Source: an uncultured Odoribacter sp. (GTDB lineage Bacteria; Bacteroidota; Bacteroidia; Bacteroidales; Marinifilaceae). From it: DNA of 11,174 nucleotides. The stretch spans positions 1-11,174 of the forward strand of contig CAJKZL010000066.1 of assembly GCA_905204385.1 (NCBI GenBank). Direction: 5' to 3'. Shown here piece after piece: positions 1 through 6,606 of this stretch (positions are counted from its first letter, which is position 1; each line of letters begins with the position of its first letter). The position numbers were made by a program, and so were the translations under genes. The notes beneath the pieces are model-generated. The model searched no databases, was not told the origin of the DNA, and saw only the letters and a list, made by a program, of their open reading frames with translations.

Positions 1-1306
1 GAAATTCAACTTCGCGTCGTGGAGGCGTCACGGGTATTTCGAGGTGTAACGGGTTGAGCTGAATACTTTTTGGAACTGACGTGTTACGAATGAGGAAACT
101 CAGGAGTGTGAAATCCTTGATATTCGGGGCAAATATGTCCAGTTGGCTTTCGACAAAGCTTCGCTGGCTGCTAACAATCCTGATCGCGGAAGGGAAATGA
201 TTCAGGAGTATGACAATATCATAAAAATGGAACAGGACGTAATGGGGATCGACCGGTTTGGCTGGCGAACGACCAATCGTATGTTTGCCCGCCGCAGTTA
301 TAGTGGCAATCCGAATGCAAACGAATTGGGAGTATCTTTCCCTGCGCTGAACGTTAAACCGGAGAATATTCGTACCAATAGCTGGGAAATCGGTCATGAA
401 TTCGGTCATGTCAATCAGGTGCGTCCCGGACTGAAATGGCAGGGTACTACCGAAGTTACGAACAATATCTATTCGGCCACTGTCCAATATCACTACACGC
501 CCGATAATCTTCGTCTGGAACAGGAAAAAATCGGTGACGGCGAGGGAGGAGCCGCCATGGTAGGAAACCGTTTCAACTGTTACCTGAATAACGGCATTAT
601 CAAAGGGCAAAACTGGTTGTTCCAGAAAGGGCAAAACAATCCTAATCCGGAAACCGGTGCAGGTGACTTGTTTGTACGTTTGTGTCCTTTCTGGCAATTG
701 CAGTTGTATAACCATATTGCCCGTTTGGGAGCGACCGATTTTTATCCGCAAATTATAGAGATTATCCGGAACACGGACGAAAGCAATATGAACAATAAGG
801 AATTGCAATTCAATTTTATGCGGAATACCTGCAAGGTGATGAATGCAAATATGTTGGAATTCTTTGAAAAATGCGGTATGCTGAAACCTTATGATCATGA
901 TGTGTCCGATTATGGCGGGGCTGTTCGTCTGACTATAACCCAGGAGGAAATCGATGAATTTAAGGCTGAAATTCAGGCACATGAATATCCGCAGCCTGCT
1001 TCTCCCGTCATTTATTACATCTCCGGGAACAGCGTGGATGCTTTCAAAAACAAACTGGATGTAGTGGGGAGGACGGGCGAAGGTGTGTCCGGAACCGGTT
1101 CAACCCGTCTGGTTACGGCTGCGACATGGAAAAATGTAGTCATGTTCGAGACCTATGCCGGCAACGAATTGGTAAAGCTGACCCTGCCGTTTACGAACTA
1201 TGAGGATAGGACCGCAACGATCGTATTCTATCCAGACGGCTCCACCCGTATCGAGGCGGTGGCCTGGGACGGTAAACGGACATTGGTTTACGGGACGAGG
1301 TAACGC
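1..1306 (+). pseudogene. M60-family (enhancin/mucinase-type) zinc metallopeptidase, 5'-damaged and cut by the window edge
   Basis: Family members are secreted or surface gluzincins that cleave mucin-type glycoproteins. The zinc site is intact: HEFGH at 395-409 followed by VNQ, with the third ligand Glu at 452-454, 14 residues after the second His, which fits HExxH-X(8-28)-E. The frame is open from 80 to the TAA at 1304-1306, but no credible start or signal peptide lies in it; the only early candidate is a TTG at 143, inside conserved sequence (CEILDIRGKYVQLAF). Homology seems to continue upstream through lesions: KFNFAS (2-19), then GGVTG one frame over (21-35), then YFEV back in the first frame (35-46). 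This implies an extra base near 20 and a missing base near 35. In-frame stops follow at 47-49 and 77-79. The C-terminal part (about 1000-1303) looks like an ordinary beta-rich accessory region. I infer a decaying gene rather than a short active enzyme; sequencing error cannot be excluded. Confidence 0.8.
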
Positions 1307-1484
1307 CTTTGTTCCGGAATACGAGTCGTATTCGAGCTGATTGTTCCGGAGGATTGAATCATCTGAAAATTGCGGGGGGAAGCATCCGGAGAAACCTTTC
1401 AAAGGCTGTGATTCCGGCCCGATGTTCCGCAAAAGTGGTTATTGCTCCCCAAAAGAGCCGCATGCCACTTTTGCAGCGATGATT
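1307..1484. other. Non-coding or decayed stretch between the M60 remnant and the sulfatase scrap
   Basis: No recognisable protein is encoded in any of the three plus-strand frames. One frame stays open from 1306 to about 1480 but its translation resembles nothing I know. The stretch carries the nested hairpin described at 1429-1474. It may be eroded coding sequence of the sulfatase whose C-terminus follows. Confidence 0.4.
1429..1474. repeat. Nested inverted repeat (hairpin)
   Basis: GCAAAAGTGG at 1429-1438 is the exact reverse complement of CCACTTTTGC at 1465-1474. Inside the 26-nt loop a second 4-bp stem is possible, GCTC at 1444-1447 with GAGC at 1455-1458. No T-tract follows on either strand, so it is not a typical terminator. 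Its role is unknown; it could be the trace of a small inserted element. Confidence 0.5.
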
Positions 1485-1574
1485 TACCATAACCTGGCAG
1501 CCGTCCCCTCGGAGGTGGCAGAATTGGTGAAAATCATGAAGAAGGAACCTATTTACGACCCGAGTCGGCCATAG
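1485..1574 (+). pseudogene. Probable C-terminal scrap of a type I sulfatase
   Basis: The frame reads HNLAAVPSEVAELVKIMKKE at 1488-1547 and then IYDPSRP before a TAG at 1572-1574. Type I (formylglycine) sulfatases commonly end in this manner: an 'xNLA' turn after the structural DPxE region, a final helix of the form 'xPEVVxxLxxIMKExH', and a short proline-containing tail before the stop. Nothing upstream in any frame shows the catalytic CxPSR region or the rest of the fold, so only about 30 residues survive. The call rests on this short tail and could be chance or another family ending in a similar helix. A sulfatase next to an M60 mucinase would make sense, since both act on mucins. Confidence 0.45.
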
Positions 1575-1781
1575 TTGAAGGAAGAGTATGATCGGTCGAG
1601 CCTGTTCTTTGCTCTATATTACCCTCTCTTTATCAGGCTGACGCTATTGTCCAGGAATTATTTATGCGTCTCTGGGGAAAAAAGGGCTATGTGGTAGTTT
1701 CGGGGATGTTTAGGCAATTTTTAGTTTTTCTTGTTTACCGGTGCATCGATTTCTTGTTTTTAGGAAAAGAGTCGAGGATTG
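1575..1781 (+). pseudogene. N-terminal scrap of an ECF sigma factor with an internal frameshifting deletion
   Basis: Right after the TAG at 1572-1574 one frame reads KEEYDRSSLFFALYYPLFIR (1578-1637), the usual start of an ECF sigma factor. Region 2 then continues in another frame: YQADAIVQELFMRLWGKKGY (1631-1690), followed by FRQFLVFLVYRCIDFL and GKE. This matches the intact sigma factor of this window: YYPRL, AEDIVQNVFISFW and SFLYRSVYNACMNYI. Only about 8 nt separate the YYP and QADAIVQ codons, against about 42 nt in the intact gene, so roughly 34 nt were lost, which explains the frame change. No region 4 helix-turn-helix is present; the match fades at the hairpin at 1776-1816. The only start candidate is TTG at 1575. 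It is a dead remnant of a regulator of a former neighbouring locus. Confidence 0.65.
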
Positions 1782-1816
1782 CGATTATCCGGTTCACAGC
1801 CGGATAATCGTGATTC
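1776..1816 (-). terminator. Hairpin, probable intrinsic terminator of the GH116 gene
   Basis: CGATTATCCGG at 1782-1792 and CCGGATAATCG at 1800-1810 form a perfect 11-bp stem with a 7-nt loop; pairing with some wobbles extends to 1776 and 1816. It begins 3 nt beyond the GH116 stop codon at 1819-1821. Read on the minus strand it is followed by a pyrimidine-rich run (CTCTTTTCC) rather than a pure U-tract, so termination may be imperfect. Confidence 0.6.
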
Positions 1817-1818
1817 GT

Positions 1819-4377
1819 TTATAATTCAACCGTATAGGATTGACCTTCCTTTAAAGCGAGGTTTTTCGTTTTTTTACTTCTTCCGTCGCTTAGTCCAAAA
1901 CGTCTCAGGGCCAATTCTCCGTGCAAAACTTTTAATTCAGCCTGTTGCTTTCCTATTTTGCAAGTGCCCCAGGCATATCCGTTACTCCAGAAATAAGTTC
2001 CCGGCACGGCTGTAATACTCATTTCCCCGGTAACTCCCGAATAGCAGAAACGGCTCCACGCCGGAATGGCAGCCCAGCTCGCCATCGAACGGGCATAATG
2101 GTGCCCGCATTCCGGTTCGCTGAAAGGATTTCTTTTTGCACCGTCATGGCGGTCACGGATGGCACGGATGCAAGTCAGCGCATTTTCCTGCTGACCTTCA
2201 TAAATCATGTGAACTGCCGCACAATATTCAAAACCTGTCATCACCTCCGCAAAATAAGGGAAGGGCACTTTCAGGCGTCCTTTCGGCCAGGAAGCCATCA
2301 GCAAACCGGCTTCGTCTCCCATCACATAGGAACGCATATTATTGAAATGCCGGCTGAAATCGGGTATATAATTATACTTCATAATGCTCCGGAGCGTGGT
2401 CTGTATGTGTTCCTGATCGCCCAGGTAACCGAGTCCGCAAATGTGAGCCATATACTGCCCCACTAATTGGTCCACCAGGCACCCCTTTCCCAACTGAAAG
2501 GCAGGTACTTTCGCATTCGGGTCCTCCAGTTCAAGGTATGCGAAGGTTTTAGGGTCTGTTATCCTGTGTTCATAATACTCCCCGTTAAACAGATGCTGAT
2601 CCATCCATCGGCTACCTTGTACGAACAATCGTTCGCAAGTCCGGGCAAAAGCCTTGTCCTTCATGTACAAAGCCATCTTTTCAGCTGCTTTTAAAGCTCC
2701 CATATACCAGAATCCCATCTGGGGGTTCGGACCGAAATAATCGACATCCATCGTATTATGCTGCCGTCCTTCCATCACACCGTCCCGGTTTCCATCCCAG
2801 CCTTTTTCCACCCAGGCATAAGAAAGCACTTTCTTCACCTGTTGCCAGTTGTTGCACAGGAAATCATTATCCCCGGACAATTGCCATTCCCGATATATTT
2901 TCAGTATACATCCCATTTGCCCGTCGGCAGCCGCGGCATTGCCATTGGCAGCTTTTGCCAGTGGAAGGGCAGCCCTGAAATTCATCAATCCATTGTCTTT
3001 GGTTGCATAATTAAATTCTACATCGCGCATTGTTTTCGCTAACTCACCAAACAGGAAGGGAGTAGCCACTTCGTAATTCCAGACATGCGTACACGACCCC
3101 TGACACGATCCCGCCCGGTCCATCACACCTTCCCAGCCCATCAGGTGCCCGTCGGGCAAACGGAACACCGTCTGTGAACGCAATGCAGCCAGATTAAATA
3201 AGGCAGCCTCCTTGATCACTTCCGGGTAAGAGGAATTCACCAGGGCTTCCACAAAGCTCAGCGTCTTCTTTTCCAAAGCCGGAATCCGGGGCACAATCAT
3301 CTCGGCAGCTTTCCAGGCATCCGGATATTTCCGGCTATAATAATTCCCGACAATCGTATCCGCCCAAGCCTTCCGGTTCGGAAAATTCCAGGTCAGAAAA
3401 AAGGTGAATACCTTTGTTTCACCGGGAGCTATTGTCTTCCGGACAGCCAGCGAAGCCATCGGATTCTGATCCGCCTGCTGTTTTTTCGGGGTAAGGCAGC
3501 CATCCTCACTAAAATCATCCCAAAAATCCAGCATGGCATTGCTCCACACGTCCGGTACCGACGAGGTCCGGTAAGAAACCCCTTGCTCTGCCTGAGTGGT
3601 CAAAGCTATCGTTCCCCAAGCCGGATCATTTTTGTCTACTCCCTCCGAGGATAAATAGATGCCCGAAAGCCCGCTACTATTTCTGAATTCGTTTTTATTT
3701 TTCTTTTCCCCATAGGGAACCATGTCCCCCTTCCAGTTAAAATGAAATTTACTTCCGTCCACTCCGATAAAATTACGGAGCGAGCCGCAGACAGCCACCT
3801 CCACAGGCTGCCGGGTAGGGTTGGTCACCTCATAGGCAAGTACGGCTATGGGCAGTCCGCTGGCATCAGCATCTCCCGGCACCAAAGGATTAAACCCCTT
3901 TACCGTCACCTTTACCGGTAATTGCTCATCCCACAGATGCACCTGTCCCAACGGATAAGCTGCATCGAAAGAAGCATGGGCAAACCGGGGCAATCCGTGA
4001 TGGTTTACCGGCCTGCCTTCATAATGCAGGTATTCGTGTGCGTACAACGGCCCTGCCAGCAAGGTGGTCGTAGCCTTTCCTTCCCGGGGTTTCGCATAAA
4101 TGGCAAAAAAAGGAGCATTATTCCCGGTCGTCACTGTACTGAACTTTTTTGCCGGTACATTCATCAATTCCCAGTCCCTCAGTTCTCCCCGTCCACCGAG
4201 CGAAACCGTACCTGTGCCTATGCCTCCTAAGGGTAATGCCACCTGTAATATATGGTCCTGATCATAATGTTTCAATACCGGCCAGGGCGACGGTTTCCAC
4301 TCCTGTGCCATCCCCGGCATCGCCAGTAGTAAACCGGCACCCAAAAGAACATTCCGAATTCTCATCCTTTTTATCAT
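1819..4377 (-). CDS. Secreted GH116 family glycoside hydrolase (GBA2-like beta-glycosidase)
   Basis: An intact 852-residue protein of normal family length. The family is the non-lysosomal glucosylceramidase/beta-glucosidase group, retaining enzymes with an N-terminal beta-sandwich and a C-terminal (alpha/alpha)6 barrel. Residues 1-24 form a signal peptide ending GMA before QEWKP, so it acts in the periplasm or outside. Recognisable blocks are PLGGIGTGTVSLGGRGELRD (49-68), WEG (415-417), THVWNYEVATPFLF (430-443), RDGVMEGRQHNTMDVDYFGP (531-550), TGFEYCAAVHM (714-724) and EPECGHHYARSMASW (754-768). Family catalysis uses a Glu nucleophile and an Asp acid/base; candidates here are Glu416 or Glu436 and Asp544 or Asp546, which I could not settle without an alignment. 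The true substrate is unknown; bacterial members act on beta-glucosides and related links. The start at 4377 is chosen; ATG at 4365 is an alternative that still leaves a signal sequence. It is transcribed alone, towards the pseudogenes and divergently from the LruC gene. Confidence 0.9.
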   Translation of the reverse strand: MIKRMRIRNVLLGAGLLLAMPGMAQEWKPSPWPVLKHYDQDHILQVALPLGGIGTGTVSLGGRGELRDWELMNVPAKKFSTVTTGNNAPFFAIYAKPREGKATTTLLAGPLYAHEYLHYEGRPVNHHGLPRFAHASFDAAYPLGQVHLWDEQLPVKVTVKGFNPLVPGDADASGLPIAVLAYEVTNPTRQPVEVAVCGSLRNFIGVDGSKFHFNWKGDMVPYGEKKNKNEFRNSSGLSGIYLSSEGVDKNDPAWGTIALTTQAEQGVSYRTSSVPDVWSNAMLDFWDDFSEDGCLTPKKQQADQNPMASLAVRKTIAPGETKVFTFFLTWNFPNRKAWADTIVGNYYSRKYPDAWKAAEMIVPRIPALEKKTLSFVEALVNSSYPEVIKEAALFNLAALRSQTVFRLPDGHLMGWEGVMDRAGSCQGSCTHVWNYEVATPFLFGELAKTMRDVEFNYATKDNGLMNFRAALPLAKAANGNAAAADGQMGCILKIYREWQLSGDNDFLCNNWQQVKKVLSYAWVEKGWDGNRDGVMEGRQHNTMDVDYFGPNPQMGFWYMGALKAAEKMALYMKDKAFARTCERLFVQGSRWMDQHLFNGEYYEHRITDPKTFAYLELEDPNAKVPAFQLGKGCLVDQLVGQYMAHICGLGYLGDQEHIQTTLRSIMKYNYIPDFSRHFNNMRSYVMGDEAGLLMASWPKGRLKVPFPYFAEVMTGFEYCAAVHMIYEGQQENALTCIRAIRDRHDGAKRNPFSEPECGHHYARSMASWAAIPAWSRFCYSGVTGEMSITAVPGTYFWSNGYAWGTCKIGKQQAELKVLHGELALRRFGLSDGRSKKTKNLALKEGQSYTVEL

Positions 4378-4570
4378 TTAAAGTAAATTTTCTATTCATA
4401 CCGATAATTCCCCTTCATCCCTATTTTTTCAATTCTTTTTCCGGTAATTTTTTCCATGCGGGCCTGGAAGGAGGAAGCGTCTGGGCTGCTTACCGGAGTT
4501 TTCGCCAGCGTATCGCGACGAAAGTTAATTGTTTTTTCTGTACCTTTTGTATAAAAAAAAGAGTTTTATT

Positions 4571-4601
4571 TATAAGGCTTATTGTATTTAAAGGCCTTAT
4601 A
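4571..4601. promoter_or_regulatory. Inverted repeat in the divergent promoter region, candidate operator
   Basis: TATAAGGC at 4571-4578 and GCCTTATA at 4594-4601 are perfect 8-bp inverted repeats with a 15-nt spacer. The right arm overlaps the candidate -7 box of the LruC gene and contains part of a small palindrome, AAGGCCTT at 4591-4598. No T-tract follows on either strand, so a protein-binding dyad is more likely than a terminator. The binding protein is unknown. Confidence 0.4.
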
Positions 4602-4605
4602 TTTG
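4598..4605 (+). promoter_or_regulatory. Candidate Bacteroidota -7 promoter box for the LruC lipoprotein gene
   Basis: TATATTTG matches the Bacteroidota housekeeping -7 consensus TAnnTTTG exactly. No convincing TTTG -33 box lies at the usual spacing; TTTG at 4546-4549 is too far upstream. Transcription from here would start at about 4611-4613, giving a very short leader before either ATG (4619 or 4625). No equivalent was found for the minus-strand GH116 gene in this gap. Confidence 0.4.
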
Positions 4606-4618
4606 GTCCAAATTCTGG

Positions 4619-5863
4619 ATGGTTATGAAAATAAGTAGTTATATTTTTACTTTGTTGCTCCTGGGAGCAACTTTTTCTTCATGTTCGCATGATAGTGTTT
4701 ATGATCCTGATCAGCCCGAAGGAGAGAAGGTGACGGATTTGAAGGTTCCTGAGGGATTCGACTGGGAAACCTCGGACAATATTCGTTTTTCTGTGGTTTC
4801 CGCTATAAAGACGAAAGTCTCGGTATTTACGGATGCCGAATGTCGGAATCTGATTGCTACGCTACCGGCCTCGGGGGCAGGAACGGTTTATAACCTGGAA
4901 GTAGGCAGGGAAGTTGAAAACTTATATGTTCAATATCCTGCTGCCGACGGGAGTACAGGTGTCGTCTCTGCTTCGTTGTTAAGATCGAAAGGCAATCAGG
5001 AGGTAACCGTTAAGTTGCCGGAAAATGTGAATCCGAATAAAGACGGTGAAGAACATCAAGGGGTTATTTATTATCCTGGAAATAAAAAATGGGGTTCTGT
5101 ATTTTTCGAGGATATGTGGCCGAAACTGGGAGACTATGATTTCAATGATGTGGCTGTTTGGTATCAAATTCAAAAATACCTCAGCGATGAAGAGGAGAAT
5201 AAAGTGGAGGGCATTCTGGTTGCTGTGCAGTTGAGTGCTCTGGGAGGATTGTGGCCTTATCAACTTGGGTTGCAGATCGAGGACCTGGAAGCCGATCATA
5301 TTGAGATTGAATATTATGAAACAGGAAAGGAAAGGGGAAATGGTGTATATACGGTGAAAAATTCCGGAGGAAAGCCTGTGATTTTGTTCGATTGGCCTGA
5401 TAGAAAAGGAAGCTATGGAGGTAAATATTACAATACGGAAGAAGATTTTCCGGTTCCTTACGATGAAATAGAAAAGGATGTCATTTCTTTTATGATATAT
5501 CCGGATGAGGGGATTGAAGTGGAAAAAGTAAATTTGTATTCTTTTAATTTCTTTATTCGCAATAATAGCGGAACGGAGATTCATTTAAAAGGCTATAAGC
5601 CGACGGCTGATTTTGAAGAGGAATATCACCGGATTGTTTCGGAGAACGATAATCTGGACCCCGATCATTATTATACGTCGAAAGATGGTTTTGTCTGGGG
5701 ATTGAAAGTGCCGGATGCAATAAGTCATGCCAAAGAAGAAGTGGATTTCAGGAAGGCCTACCAGCATTTCGGGGAGTGGGTGACTTCTAATGGAAAAAGA
5801 TTTAAAAACTGGTATAAAGATAATGAAGGTCATGATTACCGGATCAAGGTTCAGAAAAAATAA
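4619..5863 (+). CDS. LruC domain-containing lipoprotein
   Basis: A 414-residue cell-envelope protein of unknown biochemical function. The N-terminus is a lipoprotein signal: a basic start, a hydrophobic core (IFTLLLLGA) and lipobox FSSC with Cys22 as the acylated residue. It is followed by an acidic stretch (SHDSVYDPDQ) of the kind linked to surface export in Bacteroidota. The diagnostic LruC block FEDMWPKLGDYDFNDVAVWY sits at 163-182; its DxDxND core looks like an acidic metal-binding loop. The C-terminal part ends with DFRKAYQHFGEWVTSNGKRF at 376-395, the usual close of these proteins (DUF4842-type region). The region 40-140 is probably a beta-sandwich. ATG at 4625 (MKISSY) is an equally good or better start, removing only two residues. 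Many LruC proteins are longer, so this is a compact member. A terminator follows, so it appears monocistronic. Confidence 0.85.
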   Translation: MVMKISSYIFTLLLLGATFSSCSHDSVYDPDQPEGEKVTDLKVPEGFDWETSDNIRFSVVSAIKTKVSVFTDAECRNLIATLPASGAGTVYNLEVGREVENLYVQYPAADGSTGVVSASLLRSKGNQEVTVKLPENVNPNKDGEEHQGVIYYPGNKKWGSVFFEDMWPKLGDYDFNDVAVWYQIQKYLSDEEENKVEGILVAVQLSALGGLWPYQLGLQIEDLEADHIEIEYYETGKERGNGVYTVKNSGGKPVILFDWPDRKGSYGGKYYNTEEDFPVPYDEIEKDVISFMIYPDEGIEVEKVNLYSFNFFIRNNSGTEIHLKGYKPTADFEEEYHRIVSENDNLDPDHYYTSKDGFVWGLKVPDAISHAKEEVDFRKAYQHFGEWVTSNGKRFKNWYKDNEGHDYRIKVQKK

Positions 5864-5892
5864 ATAACCCGGAGACGGTTTAAATTCCAGGG

Positions 5893-5929
5893 AAATCAGG
5901 GCAGCTCTTAGGGTTGCCCTGATTTTTTT
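5893..5929 (+). terminator. Rho-independent terminator after the LruC gene
   Basis: AAATCAGGGCA at 5893-5903 pairs perfectly with TGCCCTGATTT at 5915-5925. The 11-nt loop can pair further with wobbles, and a run of seven T covers 5923-5929. It lies 30 bp past the stop codon and should separate the LruC transcript from the gene at 6050. Confidence 0.88.
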
Positions 5930-6049
5930 CTTGTATTTCTTTTAATATCACCCGTTATAAAATAACATACCCTTTTCATCCTTTCGCTCTTTTCAAGTGT
6001 CATAAGATAGACAGGTTTTATGAATAAATGACAATTTAAATTTTTAAAG

Positions 6050-6472
6050 ATGAAAAGAAATGTATTTACCTTAGTTTTGATGCTGGGATTGATGTGTATG
6101 TGTACCAATGGGTTTGCTGATGATTTGCGTAAAAAAGTGGTCGGGAAGTGGTATAATCCTTATACGTATGAATCGACCGGTGAAATGAGGGGGTTTGAAT
6201 TTAAGAAGAACGGAAAATGTAAAGCCTTGGGAATCCCGAATATGAATTTGTCAGGCTGGGAGGTGAAGGAAGGTAGACTGATTATCAAAGGAGAATACCT
6301 TAATCCGAAAAGTGGGAAATGGGAAAATTATCATACCTCTGAAAAAATTGATCGGGTAAATGCAGATTCTCTCTATGTACTTAGTATGGAAAAACCGATG
6401 AAATTGGGATTCCTCTATATGAGTCCGAAAGCATTGATGAAAAAAGTTTTTCACGCTTCTATGGTAATCTAG
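6050..6472 (+). CDS. Small secreted lipocalin-like protein of unknown function
   Basis: A 140-residue protein with a signal peptide: MKRN, a hydrophobic stretch (VFTLVLMLGLMCMC) and probable cleavage after NGFA before DD. The mature part opens with LRKKVVGKWYNPYT, the 'xxGxW' entry typical of small lipocalin-like beta-barrels. It continues with alternating strands: FEFKKNGKCKAL, WEVKEGRLIIKGEY, KIDRVNADSLYVLSM. This pattern matches the short lipocalin-like families common in Bacteroidota, which probably bind a small hydrophobic ligand or occupy the periplasm; no ligand can be named. The two cysteines in the signal do not form a standard lipobox. It is flanked by the terminator at 5893-5929 and a 134-bp gap before the sigma gene, so it seems to be transcribed alone. 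No clear promoter box or terminator was seen for it. Confidence 0.7.
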   Translation: MKRNVFTLVLMLGLMCMCTNGFADDLRKKVVGKWYNPYTYESTGEMRGFEFKKNGKCKALGIPNMNLSGWEVKEGRLIIKGEYLNPKSGKWENYHTSEKIDRVNADSLYVLSMEKPMKLGFLYMSPKALMKKVFHASMVI

Positions 6473-6606
6473 AGCCAGACTGTCATAAAGAAAAAATAAA
6501 TTAAGGTAGATATATTTTTAGCTTGATATAAGCTATCGAGGGGGTGTTAGGGGAGAATAAATATATTTTTTATTTTTTTAAACTGAAACTTAATAAACTG
6601 GTTTCT
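6473..6606. other. AT-rich gap upstream of the ECF sigma gene
   Basis: A 134-bp gap with no gene. It holds a weak 6-bp hairpin, TAGCTT (6519-6524) with AAGCTA (6530-6535), and a near-match to the -7 box (TATATTTT, 6511-6518) without a -33 partner. The promoter of the sigma gene must lie here or just upstream, but I cannot place it. Confidence 0.4.

Noticed and set aside
143..145. TTG at 143 as the start of a 386-residue M60 protein
   Set aside because: It lies in the middle of conserved sequence (GKYVQLAFDKAS); the same frame is open back to 80 and homology seems to continue further upstream. There is no signal peptide.
1100..1432. Minus-strand open frame of 110 residues
   Set aside because: It overlaps the conserved M60 coding strand, has no recognisable domain, and looks like an antisense shadow.
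1..1818. Insertion sequence or transposase as cause of the gene decay
   Set aside because: No transposase fragment, terminal inverted repeats with target duplication, or integrase motif was recognised.
1945..2466. Plus-strand open frame of 173 residues inside the GH116 gene
   Set aside because: The opposite strand encodes strongly conserved GH116 blocks; the plus-strand translation shows no domain.
4979..5584. Minus-strand open frame of 201 residues inside the LruC gene
   Set aside because: It is antisense to the diagnostic LruC block and its isoleucine- and phenylalanine-rich translation is typical of a reversed AT-rich gene.
6511..6518. TATATTTT as a -7 promoter box for the sigma gene
   Set aside because: It lacks the final G of the consensus and has no TTTG at -33; such strings are expected in AT-rich gaps.
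6519..6535. Short hairpin TAGCTT/AAGCTA as terminator of the lipocalin-like gene
   Set aside because: The stem is only 6 bp and AT-rich, and no T-tract follows; it could easily be chance.
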